From NCBI RefSeq assembly GCF_036227485.1, contig NZ_CP109479.1, positions 124,001 to 188,000 on the forward strand: a stretch of 64,000 bases of DNA. The letters run 5' to 3'. Shown here piece after piece: positions 51,880 to 59,974 of this stretch. Numbering within the stretch: position 1 is the first letter of the stretch; every line of letters starts with the position of its first letter. A program made the translations under genes and the position numbers. The stretch is from Streptomyces sp. NBC_01451. Its GTDB lineage: Bacteria > Actinomycetota > Actinomycetes > Streptomycetales > Streptomycetaceae. A model generated the notes under the pieces. The model saw nothing but the letters and a program-made list of their open reading frames with translations, was not told where the DNA came from and made no database searches.

Positions 51880-52116
51880 CTACCGGAGGAGGGACATCAC
51901 CGCCTTCACAGCCAGCGTGAGCGGCGTGTCCTGGGCGGCCAGCGCGGTGCCGTAGGCGATCGCGACGTGCTCGATGGTCTTCAGCGCGGCGGACAGGACG
52001 CGGGCCTGGTGCTCGGTGAGTTCGTCGCCGGCGTCGACCGCGAGCGAGGTGAGGACGATCACCGCGATGCCGACGATGCCGGCGAGCAGCGCGAGGTTGA
52101 GGAGCAGCTGGGGCAT
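51880..52116 (-). CDS. small membrane protein
   Basis: This 78-residue protein has one N-terminal membrane helix (LLLNLALLAGIVGIAVIVL) and a polar helical tail (ELTEHQARVLSAALKTIEH). GGAAGG precedes ATG 52116. No family is recognised. It is upstream of the split ligase in the same direction (46-bp gap) and divergent from dnaE2. Confidence 0.55.
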   Translation of the reverse strand: MPQLLLNLALLAGIVGIAVIVLTSLAVDAGDELTEHQARVLSAALKTIEHVAIAYGTALAAQDTPLTLAVKAVMSLLR

Positions 52117-52327
52117 TCCTTCCTTTCTGAGGCCTGGCGACAGTCGCCGGCTTCACCCCTTCCGCCGAGTTGCAGAGCGTTTTACAGGATCGGATCGCCA
52201 AGTGAGACGCATGTCACACGAACGGTGTCGGGCCGCCGATTCAAGGGCCTCCCACTTCTTGCGGTCGCTGCTGGGTGTGGAACACCATCACGCCACTCGT
52301 TCGCACACTTGTGCGATTTCCAATATT

Positions 52328-55300
52328 GTGGATACCTGGAGAGGTCACAGGTCAGGGAGGGACACGCGAGAAATCGGAGGTGAGAGGCGTGGATTTACTC
52401 ATCTGCGCGTCGCCTCCGGGTACTCCGCCCGATACGGCGCCTCCCTCCCCGGTGCCCTCGTGCAGCGCGCCGCCGAGCGCGGGATGACGACGCTCGCGCT
52501 GACCGACCGGGACACCGTCGCGGGCACGGTCCGCTTCGCCAAGGCGGCTACGGCCGCCGGCATCCGACCTGTCCTCGGTGTCGACGTCGCCGTCGCCCCC
52601 ACCGTCCCGCCCGACCCGACAGCCAGCCGGCCGCGTACGCCCGTTCGCGGCGGCGCCCACGTGGTGGAGCCGTCGTTGCGGATCACTCTGCTCGCGCAGT
52701 CCGCGGCCGGGTGGGCGCGGCTGTGCCGCCTGGTGTCCGCCGCGCACGCCGAGGCCGACAGCACGGCGCCGGTCGTGTCCTGGCACACACTGCGCGCGTA
52801 CGCCGACCGGGACCTGGTGGTGTTGCTCGGTCCGTCCTCCGAGCCGGTGCGGGCTCTGTCTGCCGGCCGTCCCGACGTCGCCGGGCAACTGCTCGCACCG
52901 TGGCGGGAATTGGCCGGCGAGCGGCTGCGGCTGGAGACTGTGTTTCTGGAGCGGCAGGGAACCGGCGCCGGTTCGCTGCGGCTGGCCGCGCGCACCCTTG
53001 GCCTGGGGGACCAGCACGGCGTCCGCGTGATTCTTTCGAACGCGGTCCGCTACGCCGACCCCGAGCAGCACCGTCTGGCCGACGTACTCGACGCGGCCCG
53101 GCTGCTGAGGCCCATCGACCGTCGCCAGCTGGACGGCAAGGAGCGGTGGTTGAAGGACCCGGCGGCCATGACGGCGGTGGCCGAGCGGATCGCCCTGGCC
53201 GTCGGTGACGATTCCGCCCGCGCCGTACGCCTGTTGGCCGAGACGGAGGCCACCGGCCAGTCCTGCACCCTCACCCCGGCCGACCTCGGCCTGGGCAGGC
53301 CGCACGTTCCCGAGCCGTCCGTCGTGGGCGCGGGCCCGGAGGCCGGCTCGGCGCTCCGGCTGCTGCGCCAGCGGTGCGAGGCGGGGATGGTCGCCCGCGG
53401 CCTGGACCGTGACGAGCGCGCCGTACGGCAGCTCGACTACGAACTAGGAGTCATCGGCTGGCTCGCCGGGTTCGAGGCGTACTTCCTCGCCGTGGCCCAG
53501 GTGGTCGCCGATACCCGGGCGCTGGGAATCCGGGTCGCCGCCCGCGGATCCGGAGCCGGGAGCATGGTCAACCACGCCTTGTTCATCGCTACGGCCAACC
53601 CTCTTGATCACCACCTCTTGTTCGAGCGGTTCGTCAACGAGCGTCGTACGACGCTGCCCGACATCGACCTCGATGTCGAGTCCGAGCGGCGCCTGGAGGT
53701 GTACGACGCGATCATCGCCCGGTTCGGGCGGGAGCGGACCGCGGTCACCGGTATGCCCGAGACGTACCGGGCGAGGCACGCCCTTCGTGACGTCGGGCTT
53801 GCCCTCGGGATTCCGCCCCAGGTCGTGGGCGAGATCGCCAAGAGTTTTCCGCACATCAGGGCCAAGGACATCCGTGGCGCCCTGGCCGAGCTGCCGGAAC
53901 TGCGGCAACTCGCCTCCCGGGTAAAGGAGTTCGGACCACTGTGGGAGCTCGCCGAAGGCCTGGATGCGCTGCCCCGCGGCTACGCCATGCACCCCTGCGG
54001 GGTGATCCTGTCCGACGTGAGCCTGCTCGACAGGTTGCCGGTGCAGCCGACCCCGGCCGGCTACCCGATGGTGCAGGCGGACAAGGAAGACATCGAGCTT
54101 GGCGGCTACGGCCTCCTGAAGCTGGACGTCCTGGGCGTCCGGATGCAGAGCGCGATGGCGCACGCGGTCGCGGAGATCCACCGGGCCACCGGGCGGGTCC
54201 TCGATCTCGACAACCCCGACCACGTCGACCTCAACGACCGGCTGGCCTTCGAGCTCATCCAGGCCTCCGATTCGATTGGCCTATACCAATTGGAGTCGCC
54301 GGGCCAGCAAGATCTTTTGTCCCGGCTGCAGCCCCGCCACATGCAGGACGTCATCGCCGACATCTCGCTGTTCCGGCCAGGACCTGTGAGCGGGCGAATG
54401 CCCGAACTTTTCATCGCGGCCCGGCACGGCGCTGCGCCGCGCTACGCGCACCCCGATCTGGAACCGATCCTGTCGGACACGTACGGCGTGACCATCTGGC
54501 ACGAGCAGATCATCGCGACGTTCGCACAGCTGACCGGCTGCGATCGCGCTGCCGGCGAGTACGCACGCCGCGCGCTCGCCGACGCCGACCGGATCCCCCG
54601 CGTCGAGGAGTGGTTCCGCCGTACGGCCGGTGAACGCGGTTACAGCACGGCCGTGCTGGACGAGGTCTGGGAGACGATCTCCAGCCACGGAGCATATGGA
54701 TTTTGCCGCGCCCATGCTGTCGCATTTGCTGTTCCTGCACTTCAGAGTGCCTTTTTGAAGGCCCGGTTTCCGGCGTTCCTGTACGCCGGGCTCCTGGAGT
54801 ACGACCCCGGGATGTGGCCGCGACGGGTGATCGTGTCCGATGCCCGCCGCCACGGTGTGCCGATCCTGCCGGTCGACGTCAACCACTCCCACGCGGCGCA
54901 CGTGGTCGAACAGACCGAGCAGGGCTGGGGCGTGCGTCTTGCCTTCTCCACCGTCAAAGGGATCAGCGAGGGCGAGGTCTCGCGCCTCGTGGCCGGCCAG
55001 CCCTACACCGGTCTGCAGGACCTGTGGCTGCGTGCCCGCCCGTCCCTGCCGATCACGCAGCGTCTGATCCGGATCGGCGCGCTCGGTCCGCCCCCGGGCG
55101 ACCTCACCCGGCGAGATCTCCTGCTGCAGGCGACCGAACTCCACCGGCAGTCCCGCGCACGCACCGCGACCGACGGCCAACTACCGCTCGGCGGCGAGCT
55201 GGTGACCTCCACCCCGAGCGGGCTGCCCGAGATGACCAACCGGGACAAGCTCGGCGCGGAACTGGACACGCTCCAGATCGACGTCACCCATCACCTGATG

Positions 55301-55846
55301 GAGCACCACCACCGGCTGCTGATCGAGCTCGGCGCTACCACCGCCGCGCACCTGCGCGGCATGATCCCCGGACAGAAGGTCCTGGTCGCCGGAGTCCGCG
55401 CCTCCACCCAGACCCCACCGATCCAGTCCGGCAAGAGGATCATCTTCGTGACCCTGGAGGACGGCACCGGCCTAGTCGATCTCGCCTTCCTCGAGAGTTC
55501 CCACGAGGCCTGCGCGCACACCGTGTTCCACTCCGGTCTGCTGCTCGTACGCGGCACCGTCGAATCCCGCGGCACGCGCCGTACGGTGCTCGGCGAGATG
55601 GCCTGGGACCTGGACAAGGTGGCCGCCGCCCGCCGCGACCACGGCCCCCAAGCCGCCCTCGACCTGCTCGACCGCACCGACCCCGCCCCCACCCCGGCCC
55701 AACCGGCAGAACCACAGCGCACCCTTGCCGACGGCACCGCGGGCGCCCGCCTCCACCCGTATGCCGACCTCCAGCCCGCCGGCACCCGTTCCGCAGACCT
55801 GCGTCGGCTGGGTCCTTTTGACCGGAGTCACGGAAGCGCGGGTTGA
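52328..55846 (+). CDS. dnaE2: error-prone DNA polymerase III alpha subunit DnaE2, start uncertain
   Basis: This protein of about 1172 residues has a PHP-type N-terminus (GFTHLRVASGYSARYGAS, ALTDRDTVAGTVRFAKA), a C-family palm (ARGSGAGSMVNHALFI, LPDIDLDVESERR), IALFRPGP-like SLFRPGPVSGRMPE, HGAYGFCRAHAVAFAV, and an OB-fold end. Length and layout fit DnaE2/ImuC, which performs mutagenic translesion synthesis. A good ribosome site (GGAGG, 52376-52380) leads to GTG 52389, but that GTG is one base out of frame with the polymerase; the nearest in-frame start is GTG 52328, without a ribosome site. Next to it lies the Y-family gene, its usual partner. Confidence 0.8.
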   Translation: MDTWRGHRSGRDTREIGGERRGFTHLRVASGYSARYGASLPGALVQRAAERGMTTLALTDRDTVAGTVRFAKAATAAGIRPVLGVDVAVAPTVPPDPTASRPRTPVRGGAHVVEPSLRITLLAQSAAGWARLCRLVSAAHAEADSTAPVVSWHTLRAYADRDLVVLLGPSSEPVRALSAGRPDVAGQLLAPWRELAGERLRLETVFLERQGTGAGSLRLAARTLGLGDQHGVRVILSNAVRYADPEQHRLADVLDAARLLRPIDRRQLDGKERWLKDPAAMTAVAERIALAVGDDSARAVRLLAETEATGQSCTLTPADLGLGRPHVPEPSVVGAGPEAGSALRLLRQRCEAGMVARGLDRDERAVRQLDYELGVIGWLAGFEAYFLAVAQVVADTRALGIRVAARGSGAGSMVNHALFIATANPLDHHLLFERFVNERRTTLPDIDLDVESERRLEVYDAIIARFGRERTAVTGMPETYRARHALRDVGLALGIPPQVVGEIAKSFPHIRAKDIRGALAELPELRQLASRVKEFGPLWELAEGLDALPRGYAMHPCGVILSDVSLLDRLPVQPTPAGYPMVQADKEDIELGGYGLLKLDVLGVRMQSAMAHAVAEIHRATGRVLDLDNPDHVDLNDRLAFELIQASDSIGLYQLESPGQQDLLSRLQPRHMQDVIADISLFRPGPVSGRMPELFIAARHGAAPRYAHPDLEPILSDTYGVTIWHEQIIATFAQLTGCDRAAGEYARRALADADRIPRVEEWFRRTAGERGYSTAVLDEVWETISSHGAYGFCRAHAVAFAVPALQSAFLKARFPAFLYAGLLEYDPGMWPRRVIVSDARRHGVPILPVDVNHSHAAHVVEQTEQGWGVRLAFSTVKGISEGEVSRLVAGQPYTGLQDLWLRARPSLPITQRLIRIGALGPPPGDLTRRDLLLQATELHRQSRARTATDGQLPLGGELVTSTPSGLPEMTNRDKLGAELDTLQIDVTHHLMEHHHRLLIELGATTAAHLRGMIPGQKVLVAGVRASTQTPPIQSGKRIIFVTLEDGTGLVDLAFLESSHEACAHTVFHSGLLLVRGTVESRGTRRTVLGEMAWDLDKVAAARRDHGPQAALDLLDRTDPAPTPAQPAEPQRTLADGTAGARLHPYADLQPAGTRSADLRRLGPFDRSHGSAG

Positions 55847-55851
55847 TCACG

Positions 55852-56890
55852 ATGAGCGGGCGCTACATCCTCCACCTCCGCTTCGCCGGTCCGGACGGCG
55901 ATGACGCCAAACTCCCTCACGGGCTACGCCGCTTGCTGGAGAGCGTCACGCCCCGCGTGCAGATGATCGAGCAGGACTCGGCTGCGCTCGACCTCACTGG
56001 AGCGATCCCGTACTGGAAGCGGGATGCCCGCGGCCTGACCGAGCTGGTCCAGCTGCGTGCGCTCGCCCACTTCGGCCTGCGCAGTTCGGCAGGGTGCGCC
56101 CCCAACCGGATGCTCGCCGCCATGGCCTGTGCCCTCACCCCTCCCGGGCAGCGCACCGTCGTCGACAACCCCCCCCCCCCCCGAGGCGATCGCCGCCTTC
56201 CTGCGACCACGTCGGGTCCACGAGCTGCCCGGTGTGGGCGCACGGACCGCCACGACGCTCGGCGAGTACGGTCTGCACACCGTCGGCGACGTCGCCGACA
56301 TCCCCCAGCTCACGCTGCAACGTCTGCTCGGCGCCCGGGCCGGCCGCGCCCTCCACGAGCGCGCCCAGGGCCGCGACACCCAGGTCGTCAATCCCACCCC
56401 GACCCCAGCGAGCATCAGCAGCGAGCACCACTTTGACCGCGACGAACTCGACCCAGCTGCCCACCGGCGCGCCCTGCTCGCCCTCGGTACCCGTCTCCGC
56501 GCCTCCGGCCAGATCGCGAGCGGGCTGACCTGCACCATCCACTACTCCGACCGGAGCTCCACCCGCCGCAGCCGTGTCCTGTCCGAAGCGACTCAGCACA
56601 CCGTGCTCCTGGCCCGCGCGGCGTACGCGGTCTACGAATCCCTCGGGCTCCAGCGTGCGCGGGTGCGGAGCATCGCGCTGCGTGCCGACGCTTTTCGGCC
56701 CGCCGGCGCGGCCACCCGTCAGCTCACCCTCGACGTGAGCGACGACAAGCCCCTCGCGATCGAAGCCGTTACCGATCGTGCCCGTGCCCGTTACGGGCAC
56801 CCGGTGCTCTACCCCGCCGCCCTCGCCGCCACGCCCGCTCTCGGTCGTCGCCGTGCTGCCGGGCAAGGGCCCGGGCCGGAAAAGCCCTGA
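55852..56890 (+). pseudogene. Y-family (ImuB/DinB-like) polymerase, frameshifted at a 14-C run
   Basis: The first frame (MSGRYILHLRFAGPDGDD to VVDNPPPP) and a second frame (EAIAAFLRPRRVHELPGVGARTATTL to the stop at 56890) join at the C14 run 56169-56182. Losing one C, or two added, would restore a protein of about 345 residues. It matches short Streptomyces Y-family proteins: a divergent palm, helix-hairpin-helix GVGARTATTLGEYGL, and a little-finger domain (SEHHFDRDELDPAAHRR). The gene follows dnaE2 by 5 bp. As written, translation ends at 56436 after 194 residues. The break may be real, phase-variable, or a sequencing error. Confidence 0.7.
56169..56182. repeat. poly-C tract, 14 C
   Basis: This mononucleotide run lies inside the Y-family polymerase gene, exactly at the change of reading frame. 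Runs of this length slip during replication. Confidence 0.9.
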
Positions 56891-56914
56891 CTGCCTGGCC
56901 AGCCATCACACGGC

Positions 56915-58264
56915 TTACTCCCGCTCATCGCGTTCCGGCGGCTCTGTGCCTCGAAAGTCGATGTCGTCGCCTTCCTGCGGCACTGGGAACCAATGGATGT
57001 GGTCCTGAGATGCCAGAGTCCTCTCCAGCCTGGTGAGATGGGTAAGCCGGTGTGCGAGTGTGGTCAGAGCAGTTCTGTGCGCGATCTTCGCCAGGCCGGG
57101 CGTCTGCCTGGCCTGCTCCAACTGCTTCGCCAGCACCGTGGCAGGCGGGGCAGACGCGCGGAACTCCGACGCACCGGGAGCACGCGTGGCCTGACTGCGC
57201 AGGATGGTTGGCCGTGAGTCCGTGTTCGTTGTACTCGCGAGGACGCGAGTCTCCCAAACACACCCGACGATCTCCATACGGTGCGTCGTGTCCAGGACGG
57301 CGGGACCGCTGAGAATCCACCGCACCGTCGCAGCGCACCAGACGTGGTCTCCGATGCGGTACGCACTCAGCTCGCCCACGCTGCTGAACGCGACGGTGGG
57401 AACACCGGCCCAGCCCAGCATCTGCACCGGCTCGGTGGTGACGATTTCGAACTCGGCGCTTCCGAGGTCTTCCGCGAGGAAGGCCATCGCCCCCTCGAAC
57501 TTGGGCCCGCCACCGAACCAGACCTTCTCCTGCGACACGGCCATCAACCGAAAGGCATCGGCGCTGATCGCCTTGAGGTTCTCCAGATTCGAGAAATCCG
57601 CGCGCACTTCCTCCTCGTCGACCTCGGCCGCCACCGTGAACCTCTTCAAGACCTCGCCAAGGGAGGTGAGGTGTACGAACCGGTCCTCTAGCCCTTCCAA
57701 GTCCTTTGCCATCAGCGGTGGGTACTCCGTACCTTCCCCGAAGTCCTTCGTGTTCTTGCTGACGAAGTAGACCTTCTCTTCGGGGTGGGCCCGCGCATAC
57801 TCGACGGCCGTCAGCCAGATCGCAGCATCCCGGCCTCCCGTCTTCACTTTGTCGCGCTCGTTGACGACGATGGCCTTGCAGGGCGGGAGGACGTTCGCCT
57901 CCCGGAACGTTGCCTCGCGCAGCGCGGTCTCGCTCGTCGGGATCTCGTCGACGATCTCAAGGTACTGGTCCCGCCAATGCTGCTGAAAACGCTCCAGGTC
58001 GAGCGGCGGGAGATGAGTGACAACCCGCCACGGGGTGGCCTTCCTGAAGCTCTCCACGGCCTCTGTGACGGCCTCGTGCTTCTCCCGGTACGGCACTGTC
58101 CGGTGTGACGCCAGTTCTTCCAGGACGACCCACGGCACTCCGACGGATTCGACTTCTGCGGTGCGGATCGTCTTCAGGAGTTCCGCGCTGACGCTGTCGA
58201 GCTTGAAGCTCCGCAGGATGTTTGTGTCCAGGATGATCAAGGCGTGCGGCTCCGTGTCCCTCAA
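56915..58264 (-). CDS. PIN-domain protein (DUF4935-like)
   Basis: This 449-residue protein begins with a PIN nuclease fold: IILDTNILRSF (Asp13), a conserved Glu in WVVLEELASHR, then KTGGRDAAIWLTAVEYA and VYFVSKNTKDFG giving the last acidic residues. Residues after about 200 form a second region with no recognised motif, ending in a charged tail. PIN domains cut single-stranded RNA; this DUF4935-type layout occurs in large stand-alone PIN proteins, sometimes linked to defence. No antitoxin-like gene precedes it. It is convergent with the Y-family gene. Confidence 0.75.
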   Translation of the reverse strand: MRDTEPHALIILDTNILRSFKLDSVSAELLKTIRTAEVESVGVPWVVLEELASHRTVPYREKHEAVTEAVESFRKATPWRVVTHLPPLDLERFQQHWRDQYLEIVDEIPTSETALREATFREANVLPPCKAIVVNERDKVKTGGRDAAIWLTAVEYARAHPEEKVYFVSKNTKDFGEGTEYPPLMAKDLEGLEDRFVHLTSLGEVLKRFTVAAEVDEEEVRADFSNLENLKAISADAFRLMAVSQEKVWFGGGPKFEGAMAFLAEDLGSAEFEIVTTEPVQMLGWAGVPTVAFSSVGELSAYRIGDHVWCAATVRWILSGPAVLDTTHRMEIVGCVWETRVLASTTNTDSRPTILRSQATRAPGASEFRASAPPATVLAKQLEQARQTPGLAKIAHRTALTTLAHRLTHLTRLERTLASQDHIHWFPVPQEGDDIDFRGTEPPERDERE

Positions 58265-58398
58265 TGCTCAGTACGGTCCAAGAGTCCCAGGCCGCGAAGA
58301 GGTCCGCACCGGATATCCCGAGAAGCAGCTCGCGCCTGGCGAGTCGCCTTGACGAGAGCAACTCTCTGGCCTGGTCCGCCTGATCCGCCGGCGGGCAT

Positions 58399-58677
58399 TC
58401 AGGCCCCTTTGACGATGATGCGTCCTGTCTCGTCGGTCCAGGCCTGGAGCCGCAGCGTCTGGTCGTGGGAGGCAGTGCCGCCGACCCCGACCGCCATTCC
58501 AGCTGCGCCGACCGCGCCGCCGGCGGTGGCCGTCGCGGCACCTCCCGTGAGGACAGCCACTCCTGCCACGATCATGGGGATACCGATGACGGCGCCGATA
58601 ATCGTGAGCGTCAGAAGCACCCCGAAGACGATCATTCCGATCCCGCCCAGCACGCCCAGGAGACCGGCCCCGCCCAC
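58399..58677 (-). CDS. small Gly/Ala-rich membrane protein
   Basis: This 92-residue protein has two hydrophobic Gly-rich helices (LLGVLGGIGMIVFGVLLTLTI and IGIPMIVAGVAVLTGG) and a short soluble tail LRLQAWTDETGRIIVKGA. The GTG at 58677 is the only plausible start after an upstream in-frame stop. It is divergent from the GntR regulator, which may control it. The function is unknown. Confidence 0.5.
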   Translation of the reverse strand: MGGAGLLGVLGGIGMIVFGVLLTLTIIGAVIGIPMIVAGVAVLTGGAATATAGGAVGAAGMAVGVGGTASHDQTLRLQAWTDETGRIIVKGA

Positions 58678-58714
58678 CGCCGCACCGGCCGCGACGCCGG
58701 TCGCACCTGATGCA

Positions 58715-58726
58715 TTAACTTGTCAA
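58715..58726. promoter_or_regulatory. candidate GntR operator / promoter
   Basis: TTAACTTGTCAA is an imperfect palindrome containing the AC-TT-GT core often bound by GntR proteins. On the minus strand it reads TTGACAAGTTAA, whose TTGACA resembles a -35 box. It lies in the 105-bp gap between the divergent small membrane gene and the GntR gene. Confidence 0.4.
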
Positions 58727-58782
58727 TCGGGAGCCGGGAATCCGGCACCCGTGACAGCCGCCGACCAGTACGGAGTCCGCGC

Positions 58783-59562
58783 ATGGGCAACGACGAGCCG
58801 CCGCCGTACCAGGTGGTCGCAAGCGACCTGCGGCGTCGACTCACGGAGGGCGAGTGGGAGGCCGGTGCGCGGCTGCCCTCCCGGGCGCAGCTCGCTCAGC
58901 ACTACGGTGTGGGCGCCAACGTGATGCAAAGGGCCACGGAGCGCCTCATCATCGAAGGCCTCCTTGAGGGCCGTACGGGGTCAGGAACCTACGTGGCGCC
59001 TCCCCGCGAGCGGCGCCGGATGATCCGCTTCCGGCACCGCGAACGCCGCGGTGGCAGTCCTTTCCGCGCTGACATGTACGAGATCGGCAGCAACGGAACC
59101 TGGGAGGCCTCCTCCGAGGCCCGCGTGCCCGCCCCGGAGAACGTCGCCCGGCGCCTCGGCATTGAGCTTGGCGACCCGACCGTGCACACGACGTACGAGT
59201 TCCTCGCCGACGGCAAACCCGCCCAACTCTCCCTGAGTTGGGAGCCCATGGCCATCACCAGCGGCACACCCATCCTGCTTCCCGAGATGGGCCCGCTCGC
59301 CGGCAAGGGCGTGGTCGAGCGGATGCGCTCCATCGGCGTCGACATCGAGACCTGGGTAGAGATCCCGCGGCCAGCCCGCGCCACCCCACAACAGGCTGCG
59401 CTGCTCGGTCTCACCGCCGGCGACCTGGTTCTAACGATCGAGCGGACGTACTACGCCCCCGACGGCCGCGCGGTGGAAACCGCCGACATCATCGTTTCGG
59501 ACCGTGCCTGGGAGGTGACCTACGAGTTCGCCGTCGACCCGCCTGCTGACGAGGCCCGGTAG
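58783..59562 (+). CDS. GntR-family regulator with UTRA ligand domain
   Basis: This 259-residue protein has a winged-helix DNA-binding domain (PYQVVASDLRRRLTEGEW, LPSRAQLAQHYGVGANVMQRATERLIIEGLL, GRTGSGTYVAPP, residues 8-75) and a UTRA-type C-terminal domain (ARRLGIELGDPTVHTTYEF, LSWEPMAI, LTIERTYYAPDGRAVETADII). GntR/HutC members sense small effectors such as sugars or amino-acid derivatives. GGAG lies six bases before ATG 58783. The target is probably its own promoter and the divergent membrane gene. Confidence 0.85.
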   Translation: MGNDEPPPYQVVASDLRRRLTEGEWEAGARLPSRAQLAQHYGVGANVMQRATERLIIEGLLEGRTGSGTYVAPPRERRRMIRFRHRERRGGSPFRADMYEIGSNGTWEASSEARVPAPENVARRLGIELGDPTVHTTYEFLADGKPAQLSLSWEPMAITSGTPILLPEMGPLAGKGVVERMRSIGVDIETWVEIPRPARATPQQAALLGLTAGDLVLTIERTYYAPDGRAVETADIIVSDRAWEVTYEFAVDPPADEAR

Positions 59563-59564
59563 CG

Positions 59565-59724
59565 CGATCCCGGCATGCAGCACGAACAGGATGCCCTGGA
59601 ACACCAGCCGATCAGGATGCCGCTTCCGCCCGGGATGGCAAGCTCGGCGCTCCACCTTTGGCAGCAGCGGCTCGACCACCGCCCATAACTCGTCATCGAC
59701 TTCCCACGGCTTCGGCCGAGCCAC
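59565..59724 (-). pseudogene. IS5-family transposase N-terminal remnant
   Basis: About 50 codons, ARPKPWEVDDELWAVVEPLLP and HPDRLVFQGILFVLHAGIA, match the start of IS5-type transposases of the IS1112/IS903-like actinobacterial group. Homology stops at the GntR gene end, with no catalytic domain, so only a scar remains. Confidence 0.65.
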
Positions 59725-59773
59725 CCCGCACCCCCGGATCAATGGTCCCGGAGTGATCCAACCACCTCGAAGA

Positions 59774-59874
59774 TCATTTCGTTAGGAGTTCTAAGAGGTC
59801 AGCGGCCCGCGTGTGCATCTCTTCGCGGCGCCTGCGTTGCTCGGCGGTCAAACTGCCCCGTCCGGATACCGCAT
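59774..59874 (-). pseudogene. short transposase-like remnant (IS630-type N-terminus)
   Basis: ATG 59874 starts MRYPDGA, and after a frameshift the sequence continues TAEQRRRREEMHTRAADLLE before a stop. This opening recalls IS630-family transposases. Only about 33 codons survive. The remaining gap to 59974 shows nothing else. Confidence 0.35.
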
Positions 59875-59974
59875 GCTTCCGAGCTACCAGCCAAGACGGG
59901 CTCTGTCACCAGGTCCGACGAAGACTCAGACGCTAAAGCACCAAGGTCAGTAAGGTCCTGTCCGGGGGTGGCGG

